Counted from the stretch's first letter, positions 36,947-46,193 are shown. The stretch is DNA of 64,000 nucleotides from Actinoallomurus iriomotensis (GCF_030269445.1 NZ_BSTJ01000006.1:124001-188000); one strand, 5' to 3'. Made by a program: numbers and translations. Notes: a model not told the origin generated them from the sequence alone.

Positions 36947-38152
36947 GTGGCGAAGTTCGTGCCGGCCGCCAGGGCCGTGATCGCGGCCTCGGTGCTGGCC
37001 GCCGCCGTCACCGCAGCGCCCGCGGCCGCCCACGCCCGGCCCGGCGGGTCCGATCCGAGCCCGCAGACCGGGCCGATCTTCAACTCTCCGGTCAGCGGCA
37101 CGGCGAAGCGCGACGCGATCGCCAGCCGCGTCGCCCGCCTGATCGCCGGGACGCCCAAGGGCAGCCGGATCGCCATCGCGATGTATCACTTCTCCAGCAT
37201 GGACACCGCCGCGCAACTCGTCGCCGCCGCCAAGCGGCACGTGAGCGTGCAGGTCGTGCTCGACCACGAGTCAACCGCGTACGCCGCCTTCAAGCGCCTC
37301 AAGCGGGGGCTCGGCACCGACACCAAGAAGGCCTCCTGGGTGGTCGTGTGCGAGGAGGACCGGGGCTGCATCGGGCCGGAGTTCAACCACAACAAATTCT
37401 TCCTGTTCTCCACCACGGGCGACGCGCAGGACATGGTCGTGCAGACCTCCGCGAACGCCACCGACGGCGCGCGCGACACCCAGTGGAACGACGCGCTCGT
37501 CCTGCGGGACCCGGCGGTCTACGCCGCCTACCTGTCCTACTTTCAGGACCTGGCCGCCCAGCACCACAAGCTCGACTACCACCGCACCGTGCAGGCCGGG
37601 AAGTACCGCCTGGACTTCTTTCCCTGGGCCAAGGGCAACCCGATCGGCCAGGCGCTCGACCAGGTCTCCTGCGCCGGCGGCACCCGGATCAGGCTCAGCC
37701 TCGGCCACTTCACGGTGGCGTCCATCGCGCGGCGGCTGTGGAAGCTGGACGACGCGGGCTGCCGGGTGCAGGTCGTGTTCGACATCATCGGACCGGGGAC
37801 CCTGCGCGCCCTCACCAAGAAGGGCGGGCGGCACGGGGGTCCCGAGACCCGCTACCTCACCGAGGGCGGCCGCACGACGTACGCGCACTCGAAGTACCTG
37901 CTGATCGACGGCCGGTACCAGGGCCGGCCGCAGGAGGTCGTCTTCACCGGCAGCAACAACTACACGACCGTCGGCTTCCACGGCCACGACGAAGCGATGA
38001 TCACCGTGGCCGACGCGCAGCTGGAGCAGGAGTACGCCGGGAACTTCGACGCGGTGTTCAAGCACGGCCGTACGGTCAAGAGCGCCGACTCCGTGCCCGA
38101 GAAAGTACTGGAACCGCCGGACCCGGAGCAGGCCGACCGCAGCCGCGAGTGA
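36947..38152 (+). CDS. secreted phospholipase D-like protein
   Basis: A 401-residue protein with a signal peptide (VPAARAVIAASVLAAAVTAA, then AAAHA). Two PLD half-domains are visible: the first has GPEFNHNKFFLFSTTG (HxK) followed by VVQTSANAT, the second has TTYAHSKYLLIDGRYQG (HxK plus D) followed by VVFTGSNNYT. MYHFSSMDTAAQLVAAAKRH is the usual first strand-helix. It may cleave phosphodiesters of lipids or nucleic acids outside the cell. GTG 36947 is preferred because GGGAG lies 5 bases upstream; GTG 36926 is possible. Confidence 0.87.
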   Translation: MAKFVPAARAVIAASVLAAAVTAAPAAAHARPGGSDPSPQTGPIFNSPVSGTAKRDAIASRVARLIAGTPKGSRIAIAMYHFSSMDTAAQLVAAAKRHVSVQVVLDHESTAYAAFKRLKRGLGTDTKKASWVVVCEEDRGCIGPEFNHNKFFLFSTTGDAQDMVVQTSANATDGARDTQWNDALVLRDPAVYAAYLSYFQDLAAQHHKLDYHRTVQAGKYRLDFFPWAKGNPIGQALDQVSCAGGTRIRLSLGHFTVASIARRLWKLDDAGCRVQVVFDIIGPGTLRALTKKGGRHGGPETRYLTEGGRTTYAHSKYLLIDGRYQGRPQEVVFTGSNNYTTVGFHGHDEAMITVADAQLEQEYAGNFDAVFKHGRTVKSADSVPEKVLEPPDPEQADRSRE

Positions 38153-38195
38153 CCCCGGCCCCCTGACGGTTCGCGGTCTCCCGGCACGACATTTT

Positions 38196-38750
38196 CTGAA
38201 CGGGCCTACGCGCACACTGCCCGAGGCCCGGCGGGTCGAACTGCTCGCCCAGATCAGAGAACACATCACCGTCACACTGTCCGGCGCCCAAGACCAGGGT
38301 GAGGCCACGGTGCGTACCATCCTCGACCGTCTCGGTGAACCCGAGGACATCGCTCGTGAGGCGGGAGCGGGATCGGCTCCGGCCGGCGAGGAGGTCGCCG
38401 GGCGCCTGTCGGTCGGCGCCCTCGAACTGGTGACGGTGGTCCTCCTGCTGATCGGCGGCATCGTGCTACCGGTGCTCGGCTGGCTGGCCGGAGTGGTGCT
38501 GCTGTGGGCCTCGGCCCGTTGGACGAGCCGTGACAAGCTGATCGGCACGCTGGTCTTCCCCGGCGGTCTGGCCGTCGCCGCCTGGTACCTCCTGTTCTGG
38601 GGCGGTTCGAGTGTGTGCACCTCGGACGGGGCCTGTCAGACGTCGGGAATGTCCGCCGGCCCCGCGCTGACCCTCGCCCTCGTCGGCTCGATCGGCTCCA
38701 TCGGCTCGGCGGCGTACCTGCTGCACCGCGCGAGGCGCACCGCGGCGTGA
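38196..38750 (+). CDS. HAAS-type membrane protein, start codon unclear
   Basis: The N-terminal soluble part (TLPEARRVELLAQIREHITV, then EATVRTILDRLGEPEDIARE) matches the HAAS domain found with PadR-like regulators. At least three hydrophobic segments follow (LELVTVVLLLIGGIVLPVLG, GTLVFPGGLAVAAWYLLFW, GPALTLALVGSIGSIGSAAY). There is no ATG, GTG or TTG in frame before the conserved region: the first is GTG 38310, inside the HAAS helix, while homology extends back to about 38190. CTG 38196 is listed as the earliest plausible boundary. No PadR gene is adjacent, so this may be an orphan with a damaged 5' end. Confidence 0.55.
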   Translation: MNGPTRTLPEARRVELLAQIREHITVTLSGAQDQGEATVRTILDRLGEPEDIAREAGAGSAPAGEEVAGRLSVGALELVTVVLLLIGGIVLPVLGWLAGVVLLWASARWTSRDKLIGTLVFPGGLAVAAWYLLFWGGSSVCTSDGACQTSGMSAGPALTLALVGSIGSIGSAAYLLHRARRTAA

Positions 38751-38760
38751 CCTCCGGGAC

Positions 38761-39396
38761 TCACGGCATGGCGGGCCCCAGGACGAGGTCCATCCCCGGG
38801 CCGTACAGCTCCGCCGGGACGCGGTCGGGGTCGAGCAGGTGCTGCAGCGCCAGCCCGAACTCGATCGCCATCGCCAGCGACGCGCGGTCCGCGGCCGACA
38901 GGTCGTCGCCGCCCGCCCGCAGCCCCGCGGCGAGCCCCTCGCGGTGGCTCTGGTACCAGTCGGCGATGCGCCAGCCGGCCGAGAAGTCGCGCATGCCGAA
39001 GAGCCACAGCTCCATCAGCAGCAGCGCCTTCATCCGGGTCTCCTCGGCGGACAGCCGGCTGGCGTAGTGGCGGCCCGCGTCGGCGCAGCGGTCGGCGCGC
39101 GGGCGGCCCTGGTCGCGCAGGGTCGAGGAGGTGCGCCGCCCGAACTCGAGCTGGGTGTACCGCTCGAGGAGCGCCAGGATCAGGTCGGTCTTGCCGGCGA
39201 AGTTGGAGTACACCGCGCCCTTGGTCATGCCCGCGGACGCCGCGATCTCATCCAGCGACGCTCCCCGGATGCCGTGTTTGGCCCACAGCCGCTCCGCCGC
39301 GTCCAGCAGCGCCTCCCGTGTCTGGGCGCGCTTCTCCTGACGAGACGTCCGTCTCACCGCTTCTGGGACGGCGCGTTCCTGCGGGTCGGAGATCAT
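38761..39396 (-). CDS. TetR family transcriptional regulator
   Basis: A 211-residue TetR protein: EALLDAAERLWAKHGIRGAS, LDEIAASAGMTKGAVYSNFA, GKTDLILALLERY is the canonical HTH (with the YxNFxxK type recognition end). The C-terminal domain (ETRMKALLLMELWLFGMRDF; ASLAMAIEFGLALQHLLDPD) is of the BetI_C-like type. It is divergent from the succinate-semialdehyde dehydrogenase gene with a 207-base gap and may repress that gene and the downstream GMC oxidoreductase. Confidence 0.9.
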   Translation of the reverse strand: MISDPQERAVPEAVRRTSRQEKRAQTREALLDAAERLWAKHGIRGASLDEIAASAGMTKGAVYSNFAGKTDLILALLERYTQLEFGRRTSSTLRDQGRPRADRCADAGRHYASRLSAEETRMKALLLMELWLFGMRDFSAGWRIADWYQSHREGLAAGLRAGGDDLSAADRASLAMAIEFGLALQHLLDPDRVPAELYGPGMDLVLGPAMP

Positions 39397-39603
39397 CCTT
39401 GCCCTTCCGTCGACTACCGGTCACCCCTCCAACACCGGGATACAAGGTTTTCTCAAGACGCACCAGTAGAAACGAAAGTTGAGTGCGGCTCGGCGGTGCT
39501 TGAGTCGGCCGAAATCCACTTTGAGGCTTGTCCGGCACCCCAAAACGGACGTCTTGGTTACCGGGCGGTAGCCAACCGCCGAACCACGTTCTACGCTTCG
39601 TCC

Positions 39604-41205
39604 ATGAGCTCCACCGCCGCGTCCCCCGCCGAAGCGCCCGACGCGGGGACCGGCGAGGCCCCCGACGTCAAGGCGCCCCCCGTACCGGACGGCCTCGATC
39701 GGCTGGCCGCCCGCGTCGTCTCCGGCGGGCGGACCACCACCGTACGGACCCCGCTCACCGGAGAGGCGCTCGCCGAGCTGCCGGTCTCCGGCCCGGACGA
39801 CGTGGCGACCGCGTACGAGCGCGCCCGTGCCGCGCAGCGGGAGTGGGCGCGCCGGTCGCCGGCCGAGCGCGCCGCGCCGTTCATCCGCTTCCACGACGCG
39901 GTGCTGGACCGGCGGGAGGAGATCCTCGACATTCTGCAGCTGGAGACCGGCAAGGCGCGCCGGCACGCGTTCGAGGAGGTCATGGACGCGGCCGCCTGCA
40001 CGCTCTACCACGCTCGGCACGCGCCCGGCCTGCTCCGGCCGCACCACCGCCAGGGCCTGATGCCGCTCGCGACCCGCACGATCGAGGTCCGCCATCCCAA
40101 GGGCGTCGTCGGGCTGATCTCGCCGTGGAACTACCCGCTCGCGCTCAGCGTGCCCGACGCCGTGCCGGCGCTCCTCGCGGGCAACACGATCGTCCACAAG
40201 CCGGACACCCAGACCACGTTCACCGCGCTGTGGGCCCTCGACCTGCTGGTCGAGTGCGGGATGCCGCCCGAGATCTGGCAGGTCGTGGTCGGCGACCCGG
40301 CCGAGATCGGCGAGCCGCTGGTCGGCGCGGCCGACTACGTCGCGTTCACCGGCTCGACGCGGGGCGGCCGCGCCATCGCCGAACAGGCCGCCAGGAGGCT
40401 GATCGGCTACTCACTCGAACTCGGCGGCAAGAACCCGATGATCGTGCTGGACGACGCCGACATCGAGAAGGCCGCCCAGGGCGCGGTCCGCGCGTGCTTC
40501 GCCAACGCCGGTCAGCTCTGCATCTCGATCGAGCGGCTCTACGTCCACGAGAAGATCTTCGACCGGTTCGCCGAGCGCTTCGCCCACCGTGTGCGCAACA
40601 TGCGGCTCGGCGCCGGCTACGACGCCGACATGGGCTCGCTCACCTCCCAGCGGCAGCTCGACACCGTCGTCCGGCACGTCGAGGAGGCGGTCGAGAAGGG
40701 CGCCAAGGTGCTCGCGGGCGGCCGGCCCCGCCCCGAGACCGGGCCGTACTTCTTCGAACCGACCGTGCTCACCGGCGTCGAGGACGAGATGGAGCTGTGC
40801 CGGTCCGAGACGTTCGGACCGGTCGTGGCGCTGTACCCCTTCCGCGACGAGGACGAGGCCGTCGAGCTCGCCAACGACTCCGCCTACGGGCTGAACGCCA
40901 GCATCTGGAGCGGCGACGTGGGCCGCGCGCGCCGCCTCGCCGTACGGATCAAGGCCGGCACGGTCAACATCAACGAGGGATACGCCTCGGCATACGGGTC
41001 CTACGACGCGCCGATGGGCGGTATGAAGGACTCCGGTGTGGGCCGTCGGCACGGTGCGGAGGGCCTGCTGAAGTACACGGAGGTCCAGACCGTTGCGAGC
41101 CAGCACTGGCTCGGTTTCGAACCGGTCATGGGCATGCCCTACGAGAAGTACGCGGCGCTGCTCAGCCGTGGCCTGAAGACGATGAAACGCCTGCGCCTCA
41201 GGTAG
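39604..41205 (+). CDS. gabD: succinate-semialdehyde dehydrogenase (NADP+)-type aldehyde dehydrogenase
   Basis: A 533-residue aldehyde dehydrogenase with ISPWNYPLALSV, IVHKPDTQT, the NAD(P)-binding FTGSTRGGRAIAEQA, general base Glu272 in SLELGGKNPMIVL and catalytic Cys306 in NAGQLCIS. It belongs to the actinobacterial GabD2-like group labelled succinic semialdehyde dehydrogenase; the true substrate is not fixed by sequence. ATG 39604 follows no strong RBS, so the start carries some doubt, but the N-terminal Ala/Pro-rich lead is typical. The GMC oxidoreductase begins eight bases after its stop, and the two are co-transcribed, suggesting a shared oxidation pathway. Confidence 0.88.
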   Translation: MSSTAASPAEAPDAGTGEAPDVKAPPVPDGLDRLAARVVSGGRTTTVRTPLTGEALAELPVSGPDDVATAYERARAAQREWARRSPAERAAPFIRFHDAVLDRREEILDILQLETGKARRHAFEEVMDAAACTLYHARHAPGLLRPHHRQGLMPLATRTIEVRHPKGVVGLISPWNYPLALSVPDAVPALLAGNTIVHKPDTQTTFTALWALDLLVECGMPPEIWQVVVGDPAEIGEPLVGAADYVAFTGSTRGGRAIAEQAARRLIGYSLELGGKNPMIVLDDADIEKAAQGAVRACFANAGQLCISIERLYVHEKIFDRFAERFAHRVRNMRLGAGYDADMGSLTSQRQLDTVVRHVEEAVEKGAKVLAGGRPRPETGPYFFEPTVLTGVEDEMELCRSETFGPVVALYPFRDEDEAVELANDSAYGLNASIWSGDVGRARRLAVRIKAGTVNINEGYASAYGSYDAPMGGMKDSGVGRRHGAEGLLKYTEVQTVASQHWLGFEPVMGMPYEKYAALLSRGLKTMKRLRLR

Positions 41206-41213
41206 GAGCCCGC

Positions 41214-42935
41214 ATGGATTACGACGTGATCGTGGTCGGCTCGGGGTTCGGCGGCAGCGTCGCGGCGCTGCGGCTGACCGAGAAGGGGTACCGCGTCGCC
41301 GTGGTCGAGGCCGGCCGGCGGTTCGACGACCCGGACGGCGAGCCGGGGAGGCGCCACCGCGACCTGCCCAAGACCTCCTGGCGCACCCGCAGGTACCTGT
41401 GGGCGCCCGGCCTCGGCATGACCGGCATCCAGCGCATCCATCTGCTGCGCGGGGAGAAGGGCTCGCGGGTCCTCGTCCTCGCCGGAGCGGGCGTCGGCGG
41501 CGGGTCGCTGGTGTACGCCAACACCCTGTACGAGCCGCCGGAGCCGTTCTTCCAGGATCCGCAGTGGCGGCACATCACCGACTGGCGGGCCGAGCTGTCG
41601 CCCTTCTACGACCAGGCCCGCCGCATGCTCGGCGTCCGTACGAACCCCACGATGACGCCCGCCGACCAGGCGATCCAGCGGATCGCCGAGCGGATGGGCC
41701 GCGGCGAGACCTTCCACCGCACCCCGGTGGGCGTCCTTTTCGGCGAGAAGGCCGGTGAGCGGGTCGAGGACCCCTACTTCGGCGGCGCCGGCCCCCGTCG
41801 TACGACGTGCACCGAGTGCGGGTCGTGCATGACCGGCTGCCGCGTGGGCGCCAAGAACATGCTCACCGAGAACTACCTCTACCTGGCCGAGCACGCGGGC
41901 GCGAAGGTCCTGCCGATGACCACGGTGACGGCCGTACGCCCGCGGGCGGAGGGCGGCTACACGGTCGAGGTGACGCGCACGGGCCGGCGGTCGCGCCGGT
42001 GGCGGCGCACGCTCACCGCCGAGCACGTCGTGCTGGCCGGCGGGACGTACGGCACGCAGCGCCTGCTGCACCGGATGAGGACGGTCGGCGCGCTGCCCCA
42101 TCTGTCCGACCGGCTCGGCGTCCGCACCCGGACCAACTCCGAGGCGATCCTGGGCGTCGAGCGGTTCGGCCGCAAGGGCGACGACCACTCGCGCGGCGTC
42201 GCGATCACCTCCTCGTTCCACCCGGACGACCACACCCACATCGAGCCGACCCGCTACGGGCCCGGCTCGAACGCCATGGGCGCGCTCCGGTCGCTGCTGA
42301 TCGACGGCGGGGGCCGTACGCCCCGATGGGCCAAGTTCGTCGGTCAGGCGGTGACCCACCCCCACCAGCTCGTCCGCCTGCCGAACCTCCGCGACTGGTC
42401 GCGCCGGACGATCGTGGCCCTGGTCATGCAGACCCGAGACAACTCGATCACCGTCGTGCCGTCGCCGTCCGGCCGCGGCATGCGCGCCCGACGCGGCCAC
42501 GGCGAGCCGAGCCCGACGTGGATCCCGGAGGCCCACCGCGCCGTACGGATGCTGGCCGAGGAGATGGGCGGCATGCCCGGCGGCACGTGGCTGGACCTGT
42601 TCAACATCCCGACGACGGCGCACTTCATCGGCGGCTGCACGATCGGAGCCTCGCCGGAAGAGGGCGTGATCGACCCCTACCACCGGGTGTACGGCCACCC
42701 GGGCCTGCACATCGTGGACGGCTCGGCCGTGTCGGCCAACCTGGGCGTCAACCCCTCGCTGACCATCACCGCCCAGGCCGAGCGCGCCATGGCGTTCTGG
42801 CCGAACCAGGGCGAGGAGGACCCGCGCCCGGAGCTCGGCGCCGCGTACGAGCGGCTGGCCCCGGTCGCCCCGAAGGCCGCCGTCGTGCCCGCCGACGCTC
42901 CGGCGGCACTGCGCCTGCCCATCTCACCCGCCTGA
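41214..42935 (+). CDS. choD: GMC family oxidoreductase, ChoD (cholesterol oxidase) type
   Basis: A 573-residue flavoprotein with the FAD motif DVIVVGSGFGGSVAALRLTE, GVGGGSLVYANT (GMC signature 1), and the C-terminal HFIGGCTIGASPEEGVIDPY, then HIVDGSAVSANLGVNPSLTI. A four-Cys run CTECGSCMTGCRVGAKNM is a feature of this subfamily and resembles a ferredoxin-type cluster motif. Length is close to M. tuberculosis ChoD (578), and in that genome choD also follows guaB3, supporting orthology. The physiological substrate is uncertain. ATG 41214 lies eight bases after the dehydrogenase stop with GGTAGGAG as RBS. Confidence 0.88.
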   Translation: MDYDVIVVGSGFGGSVAALRLTEKGYRVAVVEAGRRFDDPDGEPGRRHRDLPKTSWRTRRYLWAPGLGMTGIQRIHLLRGEKGSRVLVLAGAGVGGGSLVYANTLYEPPEPFFQDPQWRHITDWRAELSPFYDQARRMLGVRTNPTMTPADQAIQRIAERMGRGETFHRTPVGVLFGEKAGERVEDPYFGGAGPRRTTCTECGSCMTGCRVGAKNMLTENYLYLAEHAGAKVLPMTTVTAVRPRAEGGYTVEVTRTGRRSRRWRRTLTAEHVVLAGGTYGTQRLLHRMRTVGALPHLSDRLGVRTRTNSEAILGVERFGRKGDDHSRGVAITSSFHPDDHTHIEPTRYGPGSNAMGALRSLLIDGGGRTPRWAKFVGQAVTHPHQLVRLPNLRDWSRRTIVALVMQTRDNSITVVPSPSGRGMRARRGHGEPSPTWIPEAHRAVRMLAEEMGGMPGGTWLDLFNIPTTAHFIGGCTIGASPEEGVIDPYHRVYGHPGLHIVDGSAVSANLGVNPSLTITAQAERAMAFWPNQGEEDPRPELGAAYERLAPVAPKAAVVPADAPAALRLPISPA

Positions 42936-42948
42936 CCAGGAGCAACGC

Positions 42949-42977
42949 GGCCGGCCGGGCACGCAGCCCGGCCGGCC
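42949..42977. terminator. bidirectional terminator between choD and the FG-GAP gene
   Basis: A perfect 11-bp stem GGCCGGCCGGG (42949-42959) / CCCGGCCGGCC (42967-42977) with a 7-base loop lies between two convergent genes, 14 bases after one stop and 7 bases from the other. It lacks T-runs but should fold very stably. Confidence 0.7.
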
Positions 42978-42984
42978 CGTCCGG

Positions 42985-44535
42985 TCAGGAGACGGTCGCT
43001 CCGATGGCGGCGCCGTAGCCGGTGCCGTCCGTCGCCGTCCACTTCTGCTGCGGATCGGTCGGCGGCGGAGGATCGACGTCACCGTCCACCTTGCTCGGGG
43101 CGGTGTAGACGACGCCGGCCGGCTCCGTACGGTCGTCGGGGACGCCGATGATCATCGTGGGCAGGTAGCGGGAGCCGGCGTACGCGACCGCGGCACCGAA
43201 GTGGTCGCCCGGTTCGGACACGCCGCCGAAGGTCTCCTGCTCGATGAAAGCGTTCTCGGTCGGGTCGCCGACCGAGAACTCCTGAACGGCGCCGGAGTCC
43301 GCGACGCCGCCGTGGTCCTCTCCGGGAATGCCGACGAGGAGACGGGCGAAGGCCTGCTCGCGGCCGAGTGCCACGACGGCGCCGAACCGGTCGCCCGCCT
43401 CGGCCTGGTCCAGCACCTCGGGGGTGTCCTGGCTGAGCGCGGCCACCTCGGTGAAGGCCTTCGTCAACAGGACGTGCACCATGCCGGCGTCCGCGATCGT
43501 GCCGATGTCCTCCCCGGGTACGCCGATGGCCAGCAACGGCCCGTCCGTCGACGGGAAGGCCGAGGAGAGGCTCGCGCCGAACCGGTCGCCCGGTTCCACG
43601 GCGCCGCTGAAGCCCGCGCTGTCCTGGTTGTAGGCGTAGCTGGTCATCGTGGCGTCGGCCGGGTCCGGGATCGCCGTCACCGAACCGGCGTCCTGGTCCG
43701 TGCCGATGTCCTCGTCCGGTGCGCCCACCGCGATGCCGGTGCTGGATCCCTTCACCCCGCTCAGCGCCACCGCGGCGCCGAAGTGGTCACCGGACTCCGC
43801 GGCACCGGCGACTCCCGGGCTGTCCTGGCTGATCGCGGCCGCGGTGCCCGGGTGCCCGGACACGAAGGGAACATAGGTCACCTGCCCGGCGTCGGTGGCC
43901 GTGCCGATGTCGCGGCCCGGGGCGCCCACGACCATCGCGTGTGCGACGAAACCCGGTCCGGTCACGTCGACCGCGGCGCCGAACCGGTCGCCGGCCGCCG
44001 CCGTCCCCGGTACCCCGTCCGCGCCCGGCCGGATGACCCGCGACGGCTCCCCACGGCCGAGCCCGTCCGGCGATCCGTAGATCACCTGGACGACGCCCGC
44101 GTCCGCGGCCGAGCCCACGTCCTCATCCGGTACGCCGACGACCAGGTCGGCACACCCGTCGCCGTCGACGTACCCGACGGCGAGGACCGAACCGAACCGG
44201 TCCCCGGCCTCGGCGGTCTCACCCGTGTCCGCCTGCGTGACCGTTGTGTCCTCGCCGCCCCCGGTCTTCCCGGCGACGCCGTACCTGACGTGGACGACGC
44301 CGGCCTGGGCGGCGGCGCCGACGTTCGCTCCGGGTTCGCCGACGGCCACGTCGGTGAACCCGTCACCGTTGAAGTCCGACGGGCTCGTACTGGAGCAGGT
44401 CGCGGCCCGGTGGATCGGCTGGGCTCCGGCGGCCCCGGCCAGGCCGGGCACGAACGCTCCGGCGAGCAGCACGACACCTCCGGCGAGCCGTATTAATCTC
44501 GCGATCTCCCGTTGCGGTACATGATCAGAAGCCAT
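42985..44535 (-). CDS. secreted FG-GAP (integrin alpha-like) repeat protein
   Basis: A 516-residue protein with a signal peptide (LIRLAGGVVLLAGAFVPGLA, then GAAGA). At least seven FG-GAP blades follow at ~55-65-residue spacing. Each has a variant of AGDRFGAAV and of VGVPGEDIGTxADAG; the first has a full Ca-binding loop DFNGDGFTDVAVG and the second GYVDGDGCADLVVG. A Pro-rich spacer (DPPPPTDP) precedes a short end. The array should fold as one seven-bladed beta-propeller, probably for binding outside the cell. No enzyme domain is present. ATG 44535 is preferred over 44541. Confidence 0.85.
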   Translation of the reverse strand: MASDHVPQREIARLIRLAGGVVLLAGAFVPGLAGAAGAQPIHRAATCSSTSPSDFNGDGFTDVAVGEPGANVGAAAQAGVVHVRYGVAGKTGGGEDTTVTQADTGETAEAGDRFGSVLAVGYVDGDGCADLVVGVPDEDVGSAADAGVVQVIYGSPDGLGRGEPSRVIRPGADGVPGTAAAGDRFGAAVDVTGPGFVAHAMVVGAPGRDIGTATDAGQVTYVPFVSGHPGTAAAISQDSPGVAGAAESGDHFGAAVALSGVKGSSTGIAVGAPDEDIGTDQDAGSVTAIPDPADATMTSYAYNQDSAGFSGAVEPGDRFGASLSSAFPSTDGPLLAIGVPGEDIGTIADAGMVHVLLTKAFTEVAALSQDTPEVLDQAEAGDRFGAVVALGREQAFARLLVGIPGEDHGGVADSGAVQEFSVGDPTENAFIEQETFGGVSEPGDHFGAAVAYAGSRYLPTMIIGVPDDRTEPAGVVYTAPSKVDGDVDPPPPTDPQQKWTATDGTGYGAAIGATVS

Positions 44536-44720
44536 GATCAACTGAGTACCGCCCGTACGCCGGAAAAGCTACCCACCCAGGTGTAAACCGGTTGCACCGC
44601 AGGAGAGTCGCCGTCGGCGCCTGAGGCGCCTCGTTACCTTCTGGTGGCTCTGAGCCGAGGCGATGCCGGAAATCGGCAGAGCAGCGCACTGATCGCTGGC
44701 TCGTTTCCGAGGAGATCGCC

Positions 44721-45741
44721 ATGAGTGTCATGCCGCCGCTGGAGCATGCCGTGTCCGAGAACGTCTACGCCGGGACCGCGATGAACCGGCGGGCGATCTT
44801 CATGTACGGCTCCGCGCTGCCCAAGAGCGCCACCGCACCACTGGCCGACGTGGGGCACCCGCGAGCTCACCGTGTTCCTCTCCCAGCAGCGTGACCTGTA
44901 CGGCTATCTGCACGATCAGACGCTGCGGCTGCTCAACCAGGGCTTCACCGGCCCGGAGATCGCCGAGATGTTCGAGCTTCCGCCGGCGCTGGACCGGGTG
45001 TGGCACACCCGCGGTTACTACGGCTCGGTGTCCCACAACGTCAAGGCCGTCTACCAGCGCTACATGGGCTGGTTCGACGGTAACCCCGCGCACCTGTGGG
45101 AGCTCCCGCCGCAGGAGTCGGCGCGCAGGCACGTGGAACTGATGGGCGGCCCGGAGAACATCCTGCCCAGGGCAGAGGAGGCCTTCGAGGCCGGCGAATG
45201 GCGGTGGGCCGCCCAGATCCTCAACTACGTGGTGTTCGCCGACCCGGCCCACGACGCCGCGAGGGAACTCCTGGCGAAGGTCTACGACAGGCTCGGCCAG
45301 GGCAGCGAGAACGGCACGTGGCGGAACTTCTACCTGCAAGGCGCCGCCGAACTGCGCGGAGGCAAGCCGGCGAACCCCCTCGACGGCGCCGGCCCCGACG
45401 TCGCCGGCGCGCTGAGCGTCGAGCAGATCTTCGACTCCCTGGCCGTCCGCGTCAACGGCCCCGCCGCCTGGGACGCCCGCCTGACCATCGACTGGAACCT
45501 CACCGACCTCGACGAAGAGATCAGGATCAGCCTGGTCAACGGGGTCCTCACCCAGACCCGGCCGCATGAGGTGACCCCGGCCGACCTCACGGTGACCCTG
45601 ACCAAGCCGCGGTTGCTCGCACTGGTCGCCTCCGGAAGCCTGCACGACGACGTCCAGACCTCTGGCGACCGCCAGGCCCTCACCACCCTGCTGGGGTTCC
45701 TCGACGACGCCGATCGTGACTTCGACATCGTCACCCCGTGA
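44721..45741 (+). pseudogene. alkyl/aryl-sulfatase (SdsA-like) remnant
   Basis: SdsA-type sulfatases have an N-terminal Zn metallo-beta-lactamase domain, a dimerisation domain and an SCP2-like C-domain. Here ATG 44721 starts with EHAVSENVYAGTAMNRRAIF, MYGSALPKSATA, which normally lies near the domain boundary. The reading then shifts to another frame at about 44860 with a deletion and continues as QQRDLYGYLHDQTLRLLNQG, HTRGYYGSVSHNVKAVYQRY, MGWFDGNPAHLWE and an intact SCP2-like end to base 45741. All zinc-binding motifs are missing, so it has no sulfatase activity, although the 289-residue second part could still be translated. Confidence 0.8.
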
Positions 45742-45746
45742 CGGTC

Positions 45747-46193
45747 TCACGCGCGCGGGACCGTGCGGGCGGCCAGTACGGCGCAAAGGACGGCCAGCGG
45801 GATCTCCAGGCACGCGGCCATCGCGATCGCCGTCGCCTGGTCGGCGCCCGGCGCCGCGGTGGTGACGTCGAACCACGCGTCGACGGTCAGCAGGGTCGCG
45901 GTGACCGCCGCCGCCAGGCAGCGGCGGGGGTCGCGCCGGTTCAGCAGCACTCCCGTCGTGATCAGGCCGATCGCCTCCAGGCCGTCCAGCCCCACCCACG
46001 CGGTCGACCAGTGCGCGGCGGTCGTACTGGCGGGGAGTCCGACGGCCAGCACGACCAGCCACGGGATCAGCGCGAGTCCCGAACCGATCAGGCCGAGCCC
46101 CACCCAGCGCACCCGGCCGCGCCACCGTGCGGATGACGGCAGGTCAACGGGCGTCTCGGAGGACACGGGCGCGGGCCTGACGCAGGTGATCAT
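45747..46193 (-). CDS. four-span membrane protein of unknown function
   Basis: A 148-residue protein with four hydrophobic segments (VGLGLIGSGLALIPWLVVLA; GLDGLEAIGLITTGVLLN; CLAAAVTATLLTVDAWFDVT; MAACLEIPLAVLCAVLAART). The motif TVDAWFDVTTA in span 3 recurs in small actinobacterial membrane proteins of unknown role. It diverges from the histidine kinase gene and may be controlled by, or sense with, that two-component system. Its end is convergent with the sulfatase remnant, six bases away. Confidence 0.7.
   Translation of the reverse strand: MITCVRPAPVSSETPVDLPSSARWRGRVRWVGLGLIGSGLALIPWLVVLAVGLPASTTAAHWSTAWVGLDGLEAIGLITTGVLLNRRDPRRCLAAAVTATLLTVDAWFDVTTAAPGADQATAIAMAACLEIPLAVLCAVLAARTVPRA

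Noticed and set aside
39528-41213. Apparent N-terminal extension of the GMC oxidoreductase by ~560 codons
   Set aside because: The frame is the shadow of the aldehyde dehydrogenase gene; the flavoprotein starts cleanly at ATG 41214 with its FAD motif.
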